In this document: in pieces, positions 43,398-53,024 of the stretch | Numbering within the stretch: position 1 is the stretch's first letter | Layout: each line of letters begins with the position of its first letter | Origin: JBIOHP01 sp044449065 | Lineage (GTDB): Bacteria > Bacteroidota > Ignavibacteria > UBA10030 > SZUA-254 | DNA length: 64,000 nt | Direction of reading: 5' to 3' | Assembly (NCBI GenBank): GCA_044449065.1 | Contig: JBIOHP010000021.1 | Span: 5,937 to 69,936, forward strand | Position numbers and translations under genes: made by a program | Notes under the pieces: model-generated | Told to the model about the DNA's origin: nothing | The model's database searches: none | What the model saw: the letters and a program-made list of their open reading frames with translations, nothing else

Positions 43398-46300
43398 ATG
43401 CCTGATTTCATACATCTTCATAATCATTCGCATTTCAGCTTACTCGATGGCGCTGCAACTATAGATGGGTTGGTCGGCGCTGCCGTTGAAAATAAAATGC
43501 CGGCGGTTGCGCTCACCGATCATGGCGTGATGTTTGGTGCTGTTGAATTTTTGAAGACCGCAAAACAGGCAGGCGTTAAACCGATCCTTGGCTGCGAGTG
43601 TTACATTGTAACTAATGGAAATCGTTTTGACAAATCGATTGATCAAAAGAGTATTCAGCAAGGGCACGGCAGGGGAATATATCATCATCTGGTCCTTTTG
43701 GCGAAAAATCTCACCGGATATCGCAATCTCATGAAATTGTGCACTTTAGCCCATACCGAGGGATTTTATTATAAACCTCGAATTGATTTGGAAATACTCA
43801 GAAAATACTCTGAGGGCCTTATTGCACTCTCGGCGTGTCCGGCAGGCGTAGTTTCGGCTCATATAATAAAAGGGGATTTAAAAACTGCTCAAACCGTGGC
43901 ACTCACATTTAAAGAAATCTTTGGCGACGAATTTTATCTTGAAATACAGGATCATGGACTCGAACGTGAGAAGCCAATCCTTGCAGAGATGCCAAAAATA
44001 GCAAAAGAACTAGGAATAAAACTGATTGCCACTAATGATGTCCATTATATAAAATCAAGTCATGCGTTAGCTCATAATGTTATGCTGATGATCCCGGATG
44101 CAAGTATCTCGAATATCACCGATTATCATAATCTGCGGTACCAAACTGATCAGTTGTATTTTAAATCATCTACCGAGATGTGCAAATTATTTAAGGATTA
44201 TCCCGATGCAATAGAGAATACTTTGGAAGTAGCGGAGAAGATTGAAAAATATCCGATCGGACCGGATAAACCATTCATGCCAAAATTTCCTATCCCGCCC
44301 GATGCGGGAGTAAATACATTGGATGAATATATGGCAAAATTGTCGAGTGAAGGTCTTAAGAAACGTTATCCTACCATTACCTCGGAAATTCAGGCGCGGT
44401 TTGATCATGAGCTCTCCGTAATCACCAAGATGGGATACTCGGGTTACTTTTTAATCACTCAGGATTTTATTAATGCTTCAAAGCAAAAAGGGATCAGCGT
44501 AGGACCGGGGCGGGGAAGCGCAGCAGGAAGTATTGTATCTTATGCGTTGGGAATTACTGATGTCGATCCATTGAAATATGATTTGCTTTTCGAACGTTTC
44601 CTGAATCCTGATCGTGTCAGCATGCCCGATATAGACGTTGATTTCGCCGATAACCGTCGTGATGAGGTGATCAATTACGTTAAGCAGTTATACGGGAATG
44701 AATCAGTTTCTCAGATAATTACGTTTGGAACTCTTTCGTCGAGAGCAGTGATCAAAGATGTTGGACGGGTATTAGGCGTCCCTTTACAGATTTGTGAATC
44801 AATAACAAAACAAATACCAGTCACTCAGGGCAGGGTTACCCCCATAGCTGAGGCGATAGAAACAATTCCGGAACTAAAATGGGTAAAAGATAGTACCGAT
44901 GATAAAATCCATGATCTTATAGAGATCTCAAAAGTGCTTGAGGGGATGAACCGCAATTCATCGACCCATGCAGCCGGAGTAGTCATCGCACCCGGTCCTA
45001 TTTCAGATTATGTCCCAATTTATAAAACACCGCAGACAGAACCGATGACTCAGTACAATATGTCCGATCTGGAAAAAGCGGGGTTGTTAAAGATGGATTT
45101 TCTGGGATTGCGGACATTAACGATCATCGAAAATGCTCTTAATCTTATTAAAGAAAATCTGAAGATAACCATCGATCTCAATAAAATTCCCGAGGATGAT
45201 AGTTTAACTTTTGAACTTTTCGGGAAAAGTCAGACGATTGGAGTTTTTCAATTTGAATCATCCGGGATGCGGGATTGGTTGAGGAAACTGAAACCAACCT
45301 CGATAAGCGACCTTGTTGCAATGAACGCCCTTTACCGACCGGGTCCAATGGAGATGATCGGCGATTTTATCAAGCGGAAGCAGGGAACAGAGAAGATTCA
45401 TTACCTCCACGCTAAACTTGAACCGATCTTGAAAGAGACATATGGAATCATAGTCTATCAGGAACAGGTAATTAAAATTGCCAGTGAAATTGCCGGGTTT
45501 TCCCTTGCCAAAGCCGACCTCATGCGTCGTGCAATGGGCAAAAAGGATAAAGAGTTAATGGCGAAACAGAAAGTCGAATTTATCGATGGAGCTGTAAGCA
45601 ACGGTTTTTCAAAAACCATTGCTGCCGAAATATTTGATATGATCGATAAATTCGCTTCGTATGGCTTCAATAAATCTCATTCTGTGGCATATTCTATTAT
45701 AGCGTATCGAACGGCATATCTTAAAGCGCATTTCACTGCCGAATATATGGCGGCATGTCTTTCTGCTGAAATAGGCGATACGGATTATGTTGTACAGCTT
45801 ATTGAAGAATGCCGCAAAATGGATATTGCCGTATTACCTCCGGATATTAACGAGAGTAATGTACAATTTGTTGCTACTTTGAGCGGAATCCGTTTTGGTC
45901 TATCCGCAATTAAGAATGTTGGTGTATCAGCAGTAGAAAATATAATTAAAACACGAGATAAGGAAGGCATTTTTAAGAACATATTTGATTTTTGTCAACG
46001 TGTCGATTTAAGAATTGTCAATAAGAAAACCCTTGAAGGATTAATTCAAGCCGGCGCATTCGATTCGTTGAGCGGTCACCGCGCTCAATTATTTGAGACC
46101 GTTGAAAAAGCGATTCATTTTGGTCAAGTCGCTCAGGGGTATGCTTCGTTAGGTCAAACAAATATTTTTGAGATTGAATCAACCGAACGGAGGTCAAATT
46201 TTCCACCGTTGCCTGAAGTTGATGCTTGGACGGAGACTGAAAAGCTTTCTCGCGAGAGGAATGCGCTGGGATTTTTTGTTTCAGGCCATCCATTATTAAA

Positions 46301-46865
46301 ATATGAAATGGAAGTTAACGCATTTTCCACGGCTGCGCTTGCTGAGCCGGATCGGATAAAAGTTGGAAGTATTGTGAGAATTTGTGGAATAATCACACAG
46401 GTAAAGAAGAAAGTTGATAAAAAAGGAAATACGATGGCATTTTTCACTTTACAAGATTTTACCGGCAAGGGTGAATGCATAGCATTTTCTGATGCATACC
46501 GAAAATATCAACAGCTTATGACGGATGAATCGATGGTAATGGTTATCGGAAAATGCGAACCGAATGGAGATTCGCTTCGCGTATTCGCGAATGAAATTTA
46601 TCCTATGGAACAGGTCAGGAAAAAATTCACAAGAAGCATAATCGTTTCTGTTAAGCTGTATGAAGTGACCGAACAAGCAGTTTCGGAGCTGCGGCGGATT
46701 GCCCAGAGGAATCGGGGAACCTGTAATTGTTATATAAATGTAATAACAGGTGATTCCGAGAAGCCCTCTCAACTTTATTCAACCACATTAGGAGTTGACC
46801 CAAATGATCAATTTATTGGAGAAATAGAGAAAGTTTTTGGACAACATGCAATTAAAATTTCATAA
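43398..46865 (+). CDS. dnaE: DNA polymerase III alpha subunit
   Basis: The 1155-residue replicative polymerase subunit. The N-terminal PHP domain begins FIHLHNHSHFSLLDG, with metal-binding-type histidines. The polymerase core has GPGRGSAAGSIVSYALG and the catalytic aspartates in PDIDVDFADNRRDEV. The tau-binding and OB-fold parts (KVGSIVRICGIITQVKKKV near residue 990) follow. Length is typical of DnaE rather than PolC. No intein or insertion is visible. The next gene, trxA, starts 59 bases on. Confidence 0.96.
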   Translation: MPDFIHLHNHSHFSLLDGAATIDGLVGAAVENKMPAVALTDHGVMFGAVEFLKTAKQAGVKPILGCECYIVTNGNRFDKSIDQKSIQQGHGRGIYHHLVLLAKNLTGYRNLMKLCTLAHTEGFYYKPRIDLEILRKYSEGLIALSACPAGVVSAHIIKGDLKTAQTVALTFKEIFGDEFYLEIQDHGLEREKPILAEMPKIAKELGIKLIATNDVHYIKSSHALAHNVMLMIPDASISNITDYHNLRYQTDQLYFKSSTEMCKLFKDYPDAIENTLEVAEKIEKYPIGPDKPFMPKFPIPPDAGVNTLDEYMAKLSSEGLKKRYPTITSEIQARFDHELSVITKMGYSGYFLITQDFINASKQKGISVGPGRGSAAGSIVSYALGITDVDPLKYDLLFERFLNPDRVSMPDIDVDFADNRRDEVINYVKQLYGNESVSQIITFGTLSSRAVIKDVGRVLGVPLQICESITKQIPVTQGRVTPIAEAIETIPELKWVKDSTDDKIHDLIEISKVLEGMNRNSSTHAAGVVIAPGPISDYVPIYKTPQTEPMTQYNMSDLEKAGLLKMDFLGLRTLTIIENALNLIKENLKITIDLNKIPEDDSLTFELFGKSQTIGVFQFESSGMRDWLRKLKPTSISDLVAMNALYRPGPMEMIGDFIKRKQGTEKIHYLHAKLEPILKETYGIIVYQEQVIKIASEIAGFSLAKADLMRRAMGKKDKELMAKQKVEFIDGAVSNGFSKTIAAEIFDMIDKFASYGFNKSHSVAYSIIAYRTAYLKAHFTAEYMAACLSAEIGDTDYVVQLIEECRKMDIAVLPPDINESNVQFVATLSGIRFGLSAIKNVGVSAVENIIKTRDKEGIFKNIFDFCQRVDLRIVNKKTLEGLIQAGAFDSLSGHRAQLFETVEKAIHFGQVAQGYASLGQTNIFEIESTERRSNFPPLPEVDAWTETEKLSRERNALGFFVSGHPLLKYEMEVNAFSTAALAEPDRIKVGSIVRICGIITQVKKKVDKKGNTMAFFTLQDFTGKGECIAFSDAYRKYQQLMTDESMVMVIGKCEPNGDSLRVFANEIYPMEQVRKKFTRSIIVSVKLYEVTEQAVSELRRIAQRNRGTCNCYINVITGDSEKPSQLYSTTLGVDPNDQFIGEIEKVFGQHAIKIS

Positions 46866-46924
46866 AATATTGTATATTAAATGAAGAGAAAGAATAAAAA
46901 CATATGATTCAAGAAGGACAGATA

Positions 46925-47251
46925 ATGAAACCTGTTGTTGTAACAGATAACAATTTTGAGAGTGAAGTAGTAAATTCACCGACGCCCGTTCTGGTTGATT
47001 TTTGGGCTATTTGGTGCGGTCCGTGTAAAATGATTGCTCCCATTGTCGAGGAATTAGCAGAGGAAATGGACGGTAAATTGAAAGTCGCTAAAGTTGATGT
47101 TGACGCGAATCCTAAAATATCCATGCAATACGGCATCAGAAGTATACCCACTCTCCTTATTTTTAACGGTGGTAAAGTCGTTGAACAGATTGTCGGAGCC
47201 GTACCAAAACGATTTCTCGTTGAAAAATTATCTGCACATATCTCAAAATAA
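46925..47251 (+). CDS. trxA: Thioredoxin
   Basis: A 108-residue cytosolic thioredoxin with the WCGPCK active site (Cys31, Cys34), the cis-proline in RSIPTLLIF and the full fold. The ATG at 46925 is chosen because AAGGAC lies just upstream and the resulting length is standard; an in-frame ATG at 46904 would add seven residues. It reduces protein disulfides, including ribonucleotide reductase. There is no signal peptide. Confidence 0.94.
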   Translation: MKPVVVTDNNFESEVVNSPTPVLVDFWAIWCGPCKMIAPIVEELAEEMDGKLKVAKVDVDANPKISMQYGIRSIPTLLIFNGGKVVEQIVGAVPKRFLVEKLSAHISK

Positions 47252-47542
47252 GAAAACAACATTAAATAACAAGGTTATTTGGTAAATCAATCTGGGTAAC
47301 AGATTTTACCAGATGTAATAATTTAAACGGATCGGTAAAAAATACCGCCGGATGAATAATTAAGGTAATAGATAGAATAACTTTTTTTGGAATATCTGAT
47401 AATACTGACCAAATTGAGGAATTACGTGCTTTAAATCACAAACATAACCCGCATATGTGTTAATGGTATGCATCTTGCAAGGTATTCTGATGAATGAATT
47501 ATTAACATTACTCATTAACAAAACTTTTTAAAAGATTAAATT

Positions 47543-47935
47543 ATGCCACAGCAACAATTATTACTGATCATCCTTGCAGCGATAATAATTGGCGTAGCGA
47601 TTTACGTGGGAATCATAATGTTCGCAAATTATAATGTCGCGTCAAACAAGGATGCCATTACATCGGATCTACAAGATTTAGGTGCCGACGCCTATGCTTT
47701 CATATATCGCCCCACGATGATGGGAGGAGGCGGAGGAAGTTACGTTTCCTATGCCATAGCGCCAACCGGGGCGTGGGGGACGAACAATGCAAATGCAACA
47801 TATAGCGTAGCGAGCCGGACAGCGACTCAAATTGTGTTTACCGCAACCTCTAAGGTAGTAACGAGCGCCACAATCACCATGACGTTCGATAATTTCGGAA
47901 AGGTTGTTAGCGGTCCCACCGCAACAGGTTTCTGA
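47543..47935 (+). CDS. Pilin-like small protein with N-terminal hydrophobic helix
   Basis: A 130-residue protein that starts MPQQQLLLIILAAIIIGVAI, a hydrophobic helix right at the N-terminus with no basic leader, followed by YVGIIMFANYNVASNKDAI. The rest is a Gly/Ala/Thr-rich beta-type domain with a GGGGG run and aromatic residues (DAYAFIYRP). The layout resembles the mature form of type IV pilin-like proteins, but there is no prepilin peptidase leader (G/A then F/M E). It stands alone, with 291 bases upstream. Families of this type are seen in Ignavibacteria-like genomes, from memory only. It might form a filament or be a simple membrane-anchored protein. Confidence 0.65.
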   Translation: MPQQQLLLIILAAIIIGVAIYVGIIMFANYNVASNKDAITSDLQDLGADAYAFIYRPTMMGGGGGSYVSYAIAPTGAWGTNNANATYSVASRTATQIVFTATSKVVTSATITMTFDNFGKVVSGPTATGF

Positions 47936-47955
47936 AATACAAAATTCTCATGAAG

Positions 47956-47980
47956 ATTTACCTAGAAAAAATAGGTAAAT
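47956..47980 (+). terminator. Perfect 9-bp hairpin after pilin-like gene
   Basis: ATTTACCTA and TAGGTAAAT pair around GAAAAAA, 21 bases after the stop. No T-run follows on either strand, so it may be a transcript-stabilising hairpin rather than a classical terminator. Confidence 0.35.
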
Positions 47981-48142
47981 AAACATCAAACTGCCCTGAG
48001 AGCAGCTTGAACCATTAAAGTTTCATTACTAATTTCCTTTGTATTTTCCCTCTTTTTCAGTGTCATCCAATAATCTCCACTGTAAATTAATATATTTTTG
48101 ACTTTTATGTGTTTTCCTTGTTATATTAATCCTGAATAAAAT

Positions 48143-48415
48143 ATGCAAGTTGGCGCCAAAATACTGATTAGTGGACTTGTTCAGGGAGTCGGATTCAGAT
48201 ACTTTGTCTATCATCGAGCTGTAAGTCTTGGCTTGCAGGGTTACGTAAGGAATCTGCACAGCGGCGATGTCGAGATATACTCAGAGGGAAATCGGTCACT
48301 CATAGAGGAATTACTCTCTCAGATAAAAATTGGACCCCGGGCTGCTAAAGTGAATGATGTGAAAATACAATGGGAAGATCCAACACAAAATTATCAAAAT
48401 TTTGAAATTCTTTAA
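48143..48415 (+). CDS. acyP: Acylphosphatase
   Basis: A 90-residue small enzyme that hydrolyses acyl phosphates. The catalytic arginine is Arg19 in GLVQGVGFRYFV and the asparagine Asn37 in GYVRNLHSGDVE. Length is normal. It starts a plus-strand run (acyP, ispF, dedA, pap2, lnt, ltaE) with short gaps or four-base overlaps, so it probably belongs to one operon. Confidence 0.92.
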   Translation: MQVGAKILISGLVQGVGFRYFVYHRAVSLGLQGYVRNLHSGDVEIYSEGNRSLIEELLSQIKIGPRAAKVNDVKIQWEDPTQNYQNFEIL

Positions 48416-48421
48416 TCGAGC

Positions 48422-48922
48422 ATGATAAACATACGGTTCGGAATCGGTTACGATGTCCACCGACTAATAGTTAACCGAAAGCTAATATTGGGGGGAGTGG
48501 AAATTCCGTTTATAAAAGGTTTAGTGGGACACTCGGACGCCGATGTTCTCATTCACGCTATAGCCGATGCGCTGTTAGGCGCAGCTGCGTTGGGAGATAT
48601 TGGCAAACATTTTCCCGATACAGATTCTCGTTTTAAAGACATTTCGAGTCTTATCCTCCTAAAGCATGTAGCTGTTCTCGTTCGATCCGCAAATTATGAG
48701 ATAATAAATATTGATTCCACTGTAGTTCTTCAACAACCTAAAATCAGTCCATATATTAAACGGATGAGAGAAAATATAGGTCAAACACTTGGGATACATG
48801 AAGATCAGGTCTCAGTTAAAGCAACTACGAGTGAAGAACTGGGTTACATCGGTATGGGGGAAGGCGCTGCTGTTTATGCGATCGCATCCATAAGCAGTAA
48901 TCAAACTTCGCTCTCATTATAA
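48422..48922 (+). CDS. ispF: 2-C-methyl-D-erythritol 2,4-cyclodiphosphate synthase
   Basis: A 166-residue enzyme of the MEP isoprenoid pathway. Metal-binding residues Asp11 and His13 lie in GYDVHR and His45 in VLIHA. The C-terminal KATTSEELGYIGMGEG is the family signature. It starts six bases after acyP. No other MEP pathway gene is in the window. Confidence 0.95.
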   Translation: MINIRFGIGYDVHRLIVNRKLILGGVEIPFIKGLVGHSDADVLIHAIADALLGAAALGDIGKHFPDTDSRFKDISSLILLKHVAVLVRSANYEIINIDSTVVLQQPKISPYIKRMRENIGQTLGIHEDQVSVKATTSEELGYIGMGEGAAVYAIASISSNQTSLSL

Positions 48923-48933
48923 ATCACACATTC

Positions 48934-49545
48934 GTGAACGATTTCTTTCAGCATCTTACTCAATTACATCCAATCTGGGTGTACATCATTATTTTTAGCG
49001 TTGCTTATATTGAGAACATCTTTCCGCCTTCTCCAAGCGATGTTATAATAGTATTCTCCGGTGCATTAGCCTCGATGAATAGGGGCAATGTCTATATCGC
49101 ACTTGTTGCATGTACGGTAGGGAGCACCCTGGGATTTATCACGATGTATTATATCGGCGCTTGGTTTGGAACTCATATAATCGAACATAAATCATGGAAA
49201 TACTTGCCCAGGGAGAGTATCCATAAAGTCGAACAATGGTTTGGAAAATACGGCTACCTTATTATCATCATCAACAGATTCCTTTCGGGAACTCGCGCGG
49301 TTGTATCATTTTTTGCGGGAATATCCAACCTCGAGATTTTCACAACAACTTGGCTTTCGTTTGTGAGCTCATTCGCCTGGTATGCAATTTTAATTTACAG
49401 TGGTTATGCTCTTGGTAATCATTGGCAGGTAATTGAGAAAATTCTTGAAACCTATTCTACGGTAATCTCCGGAATCATAATCGGAGCTCTCTTAATTGGA
49501 TTGATTTGGTATATATTGAAAAAAGTTAAAACTGTCAAGGTATGA
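48934..49545 (+). CDS. DedA family membrane protein
   Basis: A 203-residue integral membrane protein. It begins with GTG 12 bases after ispF. The family motifs ENIFPPSPSDVII near the start and RFLSGTRAVVSFFAGI (about 115-130) are clear, the latter containing the conserved arginines. DedA/SNARE-associated proteins move lipid carriers such as undecaprenyl phosphate or phospholipids across the membrane. The next gene is a PAP2 phosphatase that overlaps it by four bases, which fits a shared role in carrier-lipid recycling. Confidence 0.9.
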   Translation: MNDFFQHLTQLHPIWVYIIIFSVAYIENIFPPSPSDVIIVFSGALASMNRGNVYIALVACTVGSTLGFITMYYIGAWFGTHIIEHKSWKYLPRESIHKVEQWFGKYGYLIIIINRFLSGTRAVVSFFAGISNLEIFTTTWLSFVSSFAWYAILIYSGYALGNHWQVIEKILETYSTVISGIIIGALLIGLIWYILKKVKTVKV

Positions 49546-50144
49546 CAGCTTTTCTGTACTCAATAGATAGAACGTTGCTGCTATTCTGTAATCGGACGCT
49601 TTCAAATCCCATATTCGATATTATTATGCCGATTCTAACGGATTTAAATAAATTTTGGTATGGGAGATTGGTGTATGCAGGACTCTGGTTAATCTTACTG
49701 ATATTTTGTGGTAAAAAGGGGAGAATAATAGCTCTCTTATTAATTCCCCTTCTCACCCTTAGCGATCAAGTCAGCAGTTCGATAATTAAAAATCTTATCC
49801 AAAGATCCCGCCCATGTTGGGATGAGAATGGGATTCCAATAGTTCCCGGATTAAGGCTGCTGGTCGATTGTGGAGGAGGTTATTCGTTTCCATCATCCCA
49901 TGCTGTAAATAATTTTGGTGTCGCAACCTTTCTTTCCTATTACTATCGCAAAAGCTTGTTCGCTTTTATTTCTATTGCCGGTTTGATTGCTTTTACAAGA
50001 TTATATGTGGGGGTTCATTATCCATCAGATGCCATAGGTGGAGCTGGTATCGGGGTTACGATCGCTTTTGGGTTTATCGCATTCTGGAATTTAGTAGAAA
50101 AGAAATATCCTCAGGTAGCGATTCGACCTAAGGAGACAGAATAA
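49542..50144 (+). CDS. PAP2 family lipid phosphatase
   Basis: A 200-residue membrane phosphatase with the three PAP2 motifs: KNLIQRSRPC, SFPSSHAVNN and RLYVGVHYPSDAIGG. The histidines of the second and third motifs are catalytic in the family. It probably dephosphorylates undecaprenyl pyrophosphate or a phospholipid. The start overlaps the dedA stop by four bases and its stop overlaps the lnt start, so all three are translationally coupled. Confidence 0.9.
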   Translation: MTAFLYSIDRTLLLFCNRTLSNPIFDIIMPILTDLNKFWYGRLVYAGLWLILLIFCGKKGRIIALLLIPLLTLSDQVSSSIIKNLIQRSRPCWDENGIPIVPGLRLLVDCGGGYSFPSSHAVNNFGVATFLSYYYRKSLFAFISIAGLIAFTRLYVGVHYPSDAIGGAGIGVTIAFGFIAFWNLVEKKYPQVAIRPKETE

Positions 50145-51793
50145 TGTCGAGCATTACCCCACCCGGGACGAAATCTATAAGATGGATGATTCTCGGGGGT
50201 GTTCTGCTTGGTTTGTCATATCCACCTCTACCGTTAGGTCCAATAGCGGTCATTGCTTTTGTTCCATTTTTCCTCTTGATGGAGCCAATCGATACTTACT
50301 GGAAAGCCATTCGTTATGCATATGGCTTCATATTTATTTTCAATCTTATAACACTCTATTGGCCCGGTGGATTTATCCACGGAAAAGATGGTTATTTGAT
50401 GATAGCCGGTCTTGCAGTTATTTTCCTCCATCCTCTTTTTTTTCTCATTACTATTCCCCCGTTCATATTCATAAAAAAACATTTTAATTCTCACATTGCA
50501 ATATTGACATTTCCCCTGTTATGGGTTGGTTTTGAATATCTTCATTCATTGACGGAATATTCATTCCCATGGGTTCTCCTTGGGTATACCCAGACCTATA
50601 ATCTTCTCGCGATACAATTTGCATCCTTCACCGGTGTATATGGAATTTCCCTCTGGCTCATGTACATTAATGTAGGATTTTATTTTCTGTACATTGTTTT
50701 GCTCCGCAAACATGCAACCTTCAAATCACCGGGTGCGCTATGGATCTTTGGTTGTATTATTTTGCTCTATATCGTCCCTCAATTATATGGGATGATTATT
50801 ATTAACCATAATGAACAAAAGCAAACGAATCCCTCAAAGCTCATCAAGATTGGAGTCATTCAACCGAATATCGACCCGTTTGATAAATGGACTGTTCCAC
50901 CGAAGGAACAGATTGCGATCCTGGAATCAATGACTGTGCAAGCCGTCATGGAGCCGGTTAAATTAATCGTTTGGCCCGAAACAGCGATACCCTCGTATAT
51001 TCTCCCTCCCGGCGAATCACTGGAATATGTGAAACTCGAAAAAATTGTCGATACGTTAAATATATTATTGTTAACAGGGGTGCCGGATATTCATTATTAT
51101 ACCGCAGGGAGCCATATTCCTAAGAGCGCAATGACAAGTGTCAGTGGCGCTCGATACGATTCTTATAACAGTACCGTGTTATTGACTCCCCGTTCAGAAG
51201 AAATCCAGAAATATCATAAGATTCACCTCGTACCATATGCGGAACGTGTGCCCTACTCGGAATTTTTGAGTATTTTAAACGCAATGAAGTGGAATTTCGG
51301 ATTGGGTGGATGGGGAATAGGTAGTGATACAACGATTTTTCATTTTGTGGATAGGGGTGGGAGGGAGTACAGATTTGCGAACGCAATTTGTTATGAGTCA
51401 ATTTATCCGGGGTTTATTGCTGAGTTCGTTAAAAAAGGTGCGGAATTTATTACAGTAATTACAAACGATAGTTGGTGGGGCAATACGTCGGGCGTCTATC
51501 AACATGAACAAATCGGCAGGTTACGAGCTGTCGAGAACCGCAGGTGGGTTGTACAATGTTCTAATGGAGGAATTTCCTGTTTCATTGATCCCTATGGCAG
51601 AATATTAAATAAAAGTAATTTTGATTCGCGATGTATCATCAATCAAGATATTGAACCCCTAAGAGAATTGACTTTCTATACAATCCACGGTGATTGGTTG
51701 GCGGATTCTTGTCTCATCTTGAGTGCATTTATTTTAACTGCGGGCATGGGGAAAAAATGTTATCAATCAATAAAAAGGCAAGGATTCGAATGA
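50144..51793 (+). CDS. lnt: Apolipoprotein N-acyltransferase
   Basis: A 549-residue inner-membrane enzyme that adds the third acyl chain to lipoproteins. About six to eight membrane segments are followed by a nitrilase domain with the catalytic triad Glu279 (VWPETAIPSY), Lys359 (KYHKIHLVPYAE) and Cys416 (NAICYES). The nearby ERVPYS and TNDSWWGNTSG are conserved. Its presence supports a diderm cell with triacylated lipoproteins. It is coupled by overlaps to pap2 before it and ltaE after it. Confidence 0.93.
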   Translation: MSSITPPGTKSIRWMILGGVLLGLSYPPLPLGPIAVIAFVPFFLLMEPIDTYWKAIRYAYGFIFIFNLITLYWPGGFIHGKDGYLMIAGLAVIFLHPLFFLITIPPFIFIKKHFNSHIAILTFPLLWVGFEYLHSLTEYSFPWVLLGYTQTYNLLAIQFASFTGVYGISLWLMYINVGFYFLYIVLLRKHATFKSPGALWIFGCIILLYIVPQLYGMIIINHNEQKQTNPSKLIKIGVIQPNIDPFDKWTVPPKEQIAILESMTVQAVMEPVKLIVWPETAIPSYILPPGESLEYVKLEKIVDTLNILLLTGVPDIHYYTAGSHIPKSAMTSVSGARYDSYNSTVLLTPRSEEIQKYHKIHLVPYAERVPYSEFLSILNAMKWNFGLGGWGIGSDTTIFHFVDRGGREYRFANAICYESIYPGFIAEFVKKGAEFITVITNDSWWGNTSGVYQHEQIGRLRAVENRRWVVQCSNGGISCFIDPYGRILNKSNFDSRCIINQDIEPLRELTFYTIHGDWLADSCLILSAFILTAGMGKKCYQSIKRQGFE

Positions 51794-52824
51794 ACTATAT
51801 AGATTTACGAAGCGATACAGTAACTCGGCCATCAAAGGAAATGTTGGAAGCGATGATGCATGCCGAGGTGGGTGATGATGTATTCGGAGAAGACCCTACC
51901 GTAAATGAATTACAAAGGAGAATGGCTGAATTATTCGGCAAGGCAGGTGGGTTGTTTGTGCCAAGCGGGTGCATGGGTAATGAGATTTGCGTGAAATCTC
52001 ATACCGAACCCGGTGATGAGATAATTGTAGAGCAGGAGGCGCATATCCTGATCTATGAAACAGCGGCGCCGGCATTTCTTTCCGGCGTCCAGATTAAAAC
52101 AATAGCTGGCAATAGGGGGAATATTACTGTGGAGCAAATCAAAAAAACGATCAATCCCGACGCATACTACATGCCCCGTACTTCTCTCATTTGTCTTGAA
52201 AACACTCATGGCCGGTCGGCGGGCTCGATACTTGATTTTAATGAAATGAAACGGATAAAAACTTTTGCAGATGAATGGAAAATAAAAGTTCACCTTGATG
52301 GAGCCAGGATATGGAACGCTGCCGTGGCTTCCGGCATTAGTTTAAAAAATTATGCCTCTTGCGCTCATTCTTTATCGGTATGTTTTTCGAAAGGTTTGGG
52401 AGCGCCTATCGGTTCGATGATTTTAGGAGACGATCAGTTTATCGAACAAGCAAGAAAATATCGAAAAATGTGGGGTGGAGGTATGCGGCAGGTTGGTTTT
52501 TTAGCCGCCGCCGCACTGTATGCCCTGGATCATAATATTGAACGCTTAAAAGAAGATCATGAGAAAGCGCATTATTTCGCAACTGAGCTTTCCAATATTA
52601 AGAATCTAACAATCGATATGAATGAGGTTCAGACCAACATGGTTTTTATCGATATTGCGAAAACGGGCAAATCGCAGAGTGAAATAATAAATCTTCTGAA
52701 AAACCAGGGAGTGTTAGTGACGCCTGAACGACACATATCAATCAGAGCCGTTATGCATCTTGATGTTTCGTTCGAGCAGGTGAAGAAAGCAGTGATCGTT
52801 TTTCAATTACTTCAACTATCGTAA
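51790..52824 (+). CDS. ltaE: Low-specificity L-threonine aldolase
   Basis: A 344-residue PLP enzyme that splits threonine or allo-threonine into glycine and acetaldehyde. The start at 51790 is chosen because the protein begins MNYIDLRSDTVTRPS, as family members do, and because it overlaps the lnt stop (ATGA). The frame is open further upstream but lies inside lnt. The cofactor lysine is Lys201 in CFSKGLGAPIGS, with His83 and Asp170 in their usual places. It is the last gene of the run. A promoter and a strong terminator follow. Confidence 0.93.
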   Translation: MNYIDLRSDTVTRPSKEMLEAMMHAEVGDDVFGEDPTVNELQRRMAELFGKAGGLFVPSGCMGNEICVKSHTEPGDEIIVEQEAHILIYETAAPAFLSGVQIKTIAGNRGNITVEQIKKTINPDAYYMPRTSLICLENTHGRSAGSILDFNEMKRIKTFADEWKIKVHLDGARIWNAAVASGISLKNYASCAHSLSVCFSKGLGAPIGSMILGDDQFIEQARKYRKMWGGGMRQVGFLAAAALYALDHNIERLKEDHEKAHYFATELSNIKNLTIDMNEVQTNMVFIDIAKTGKSQSEIINLLKNQGVLVTPERHISIRAVMHLDVSFEQVKKAVIVFQLLQLS

Positions 52825-52914
52825 TAAAATTGTAAAAGCGTCATCATTTAAAATATTCTAATTTCTCTTCAATCTCCCATAAATTTGTGTGCAGTAATTG
52901 AAATTTAGCGAATC

Positions 52915-52943
52915 TTGCTATTCAAAGGCACATTACTTATATT
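52915..52943 (+). promoter_or_regulatory. Candidate promoter ahead of rimP-nusA-infB operon
   Basis: TTGCTA (52915-52920) and TATATT (52938-52943) are exactly 17 bases apart. Transcription would start near 52950, about 75 bases before rimP. The terminator-like hairpin at 52963-52988 would then lie right at the 5' end of the transcript. Confidence 0.45.
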
Positions 52944-52962
52944 GTATACCTCACAATTAAAT

Positions 52963-52988
52963 GTCCCGCCTCACGGGACTTTTTTTTT
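52963..52988 (+). terminator. Rho-independent terminator between ltaE and rimP
   Basis: GTCCCG and CGGGAC pair around CCTCA, followed by nine T. This is the cleanest terminator in the window. It lies about 139 bases after ltaE and 37 before rimP. It should end the acyP-ltaE transcript, but it also lies just downstream of the candidate promoter at 52915-52943. Confidence 0.82.
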
Positions 52989-53024
52989 AGTGAAAGTATA
53001 GATTTCTTGGAAAACACCTAAAAA

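Noticed and set aside
47324..47350. Small hairpin CGGTA-AAAAA-TACCG before the pilin-like gene
   Set aside because: The five-base stem with an A loop is easily found by chance in AT-rich DNA and has no T-run in the right place.
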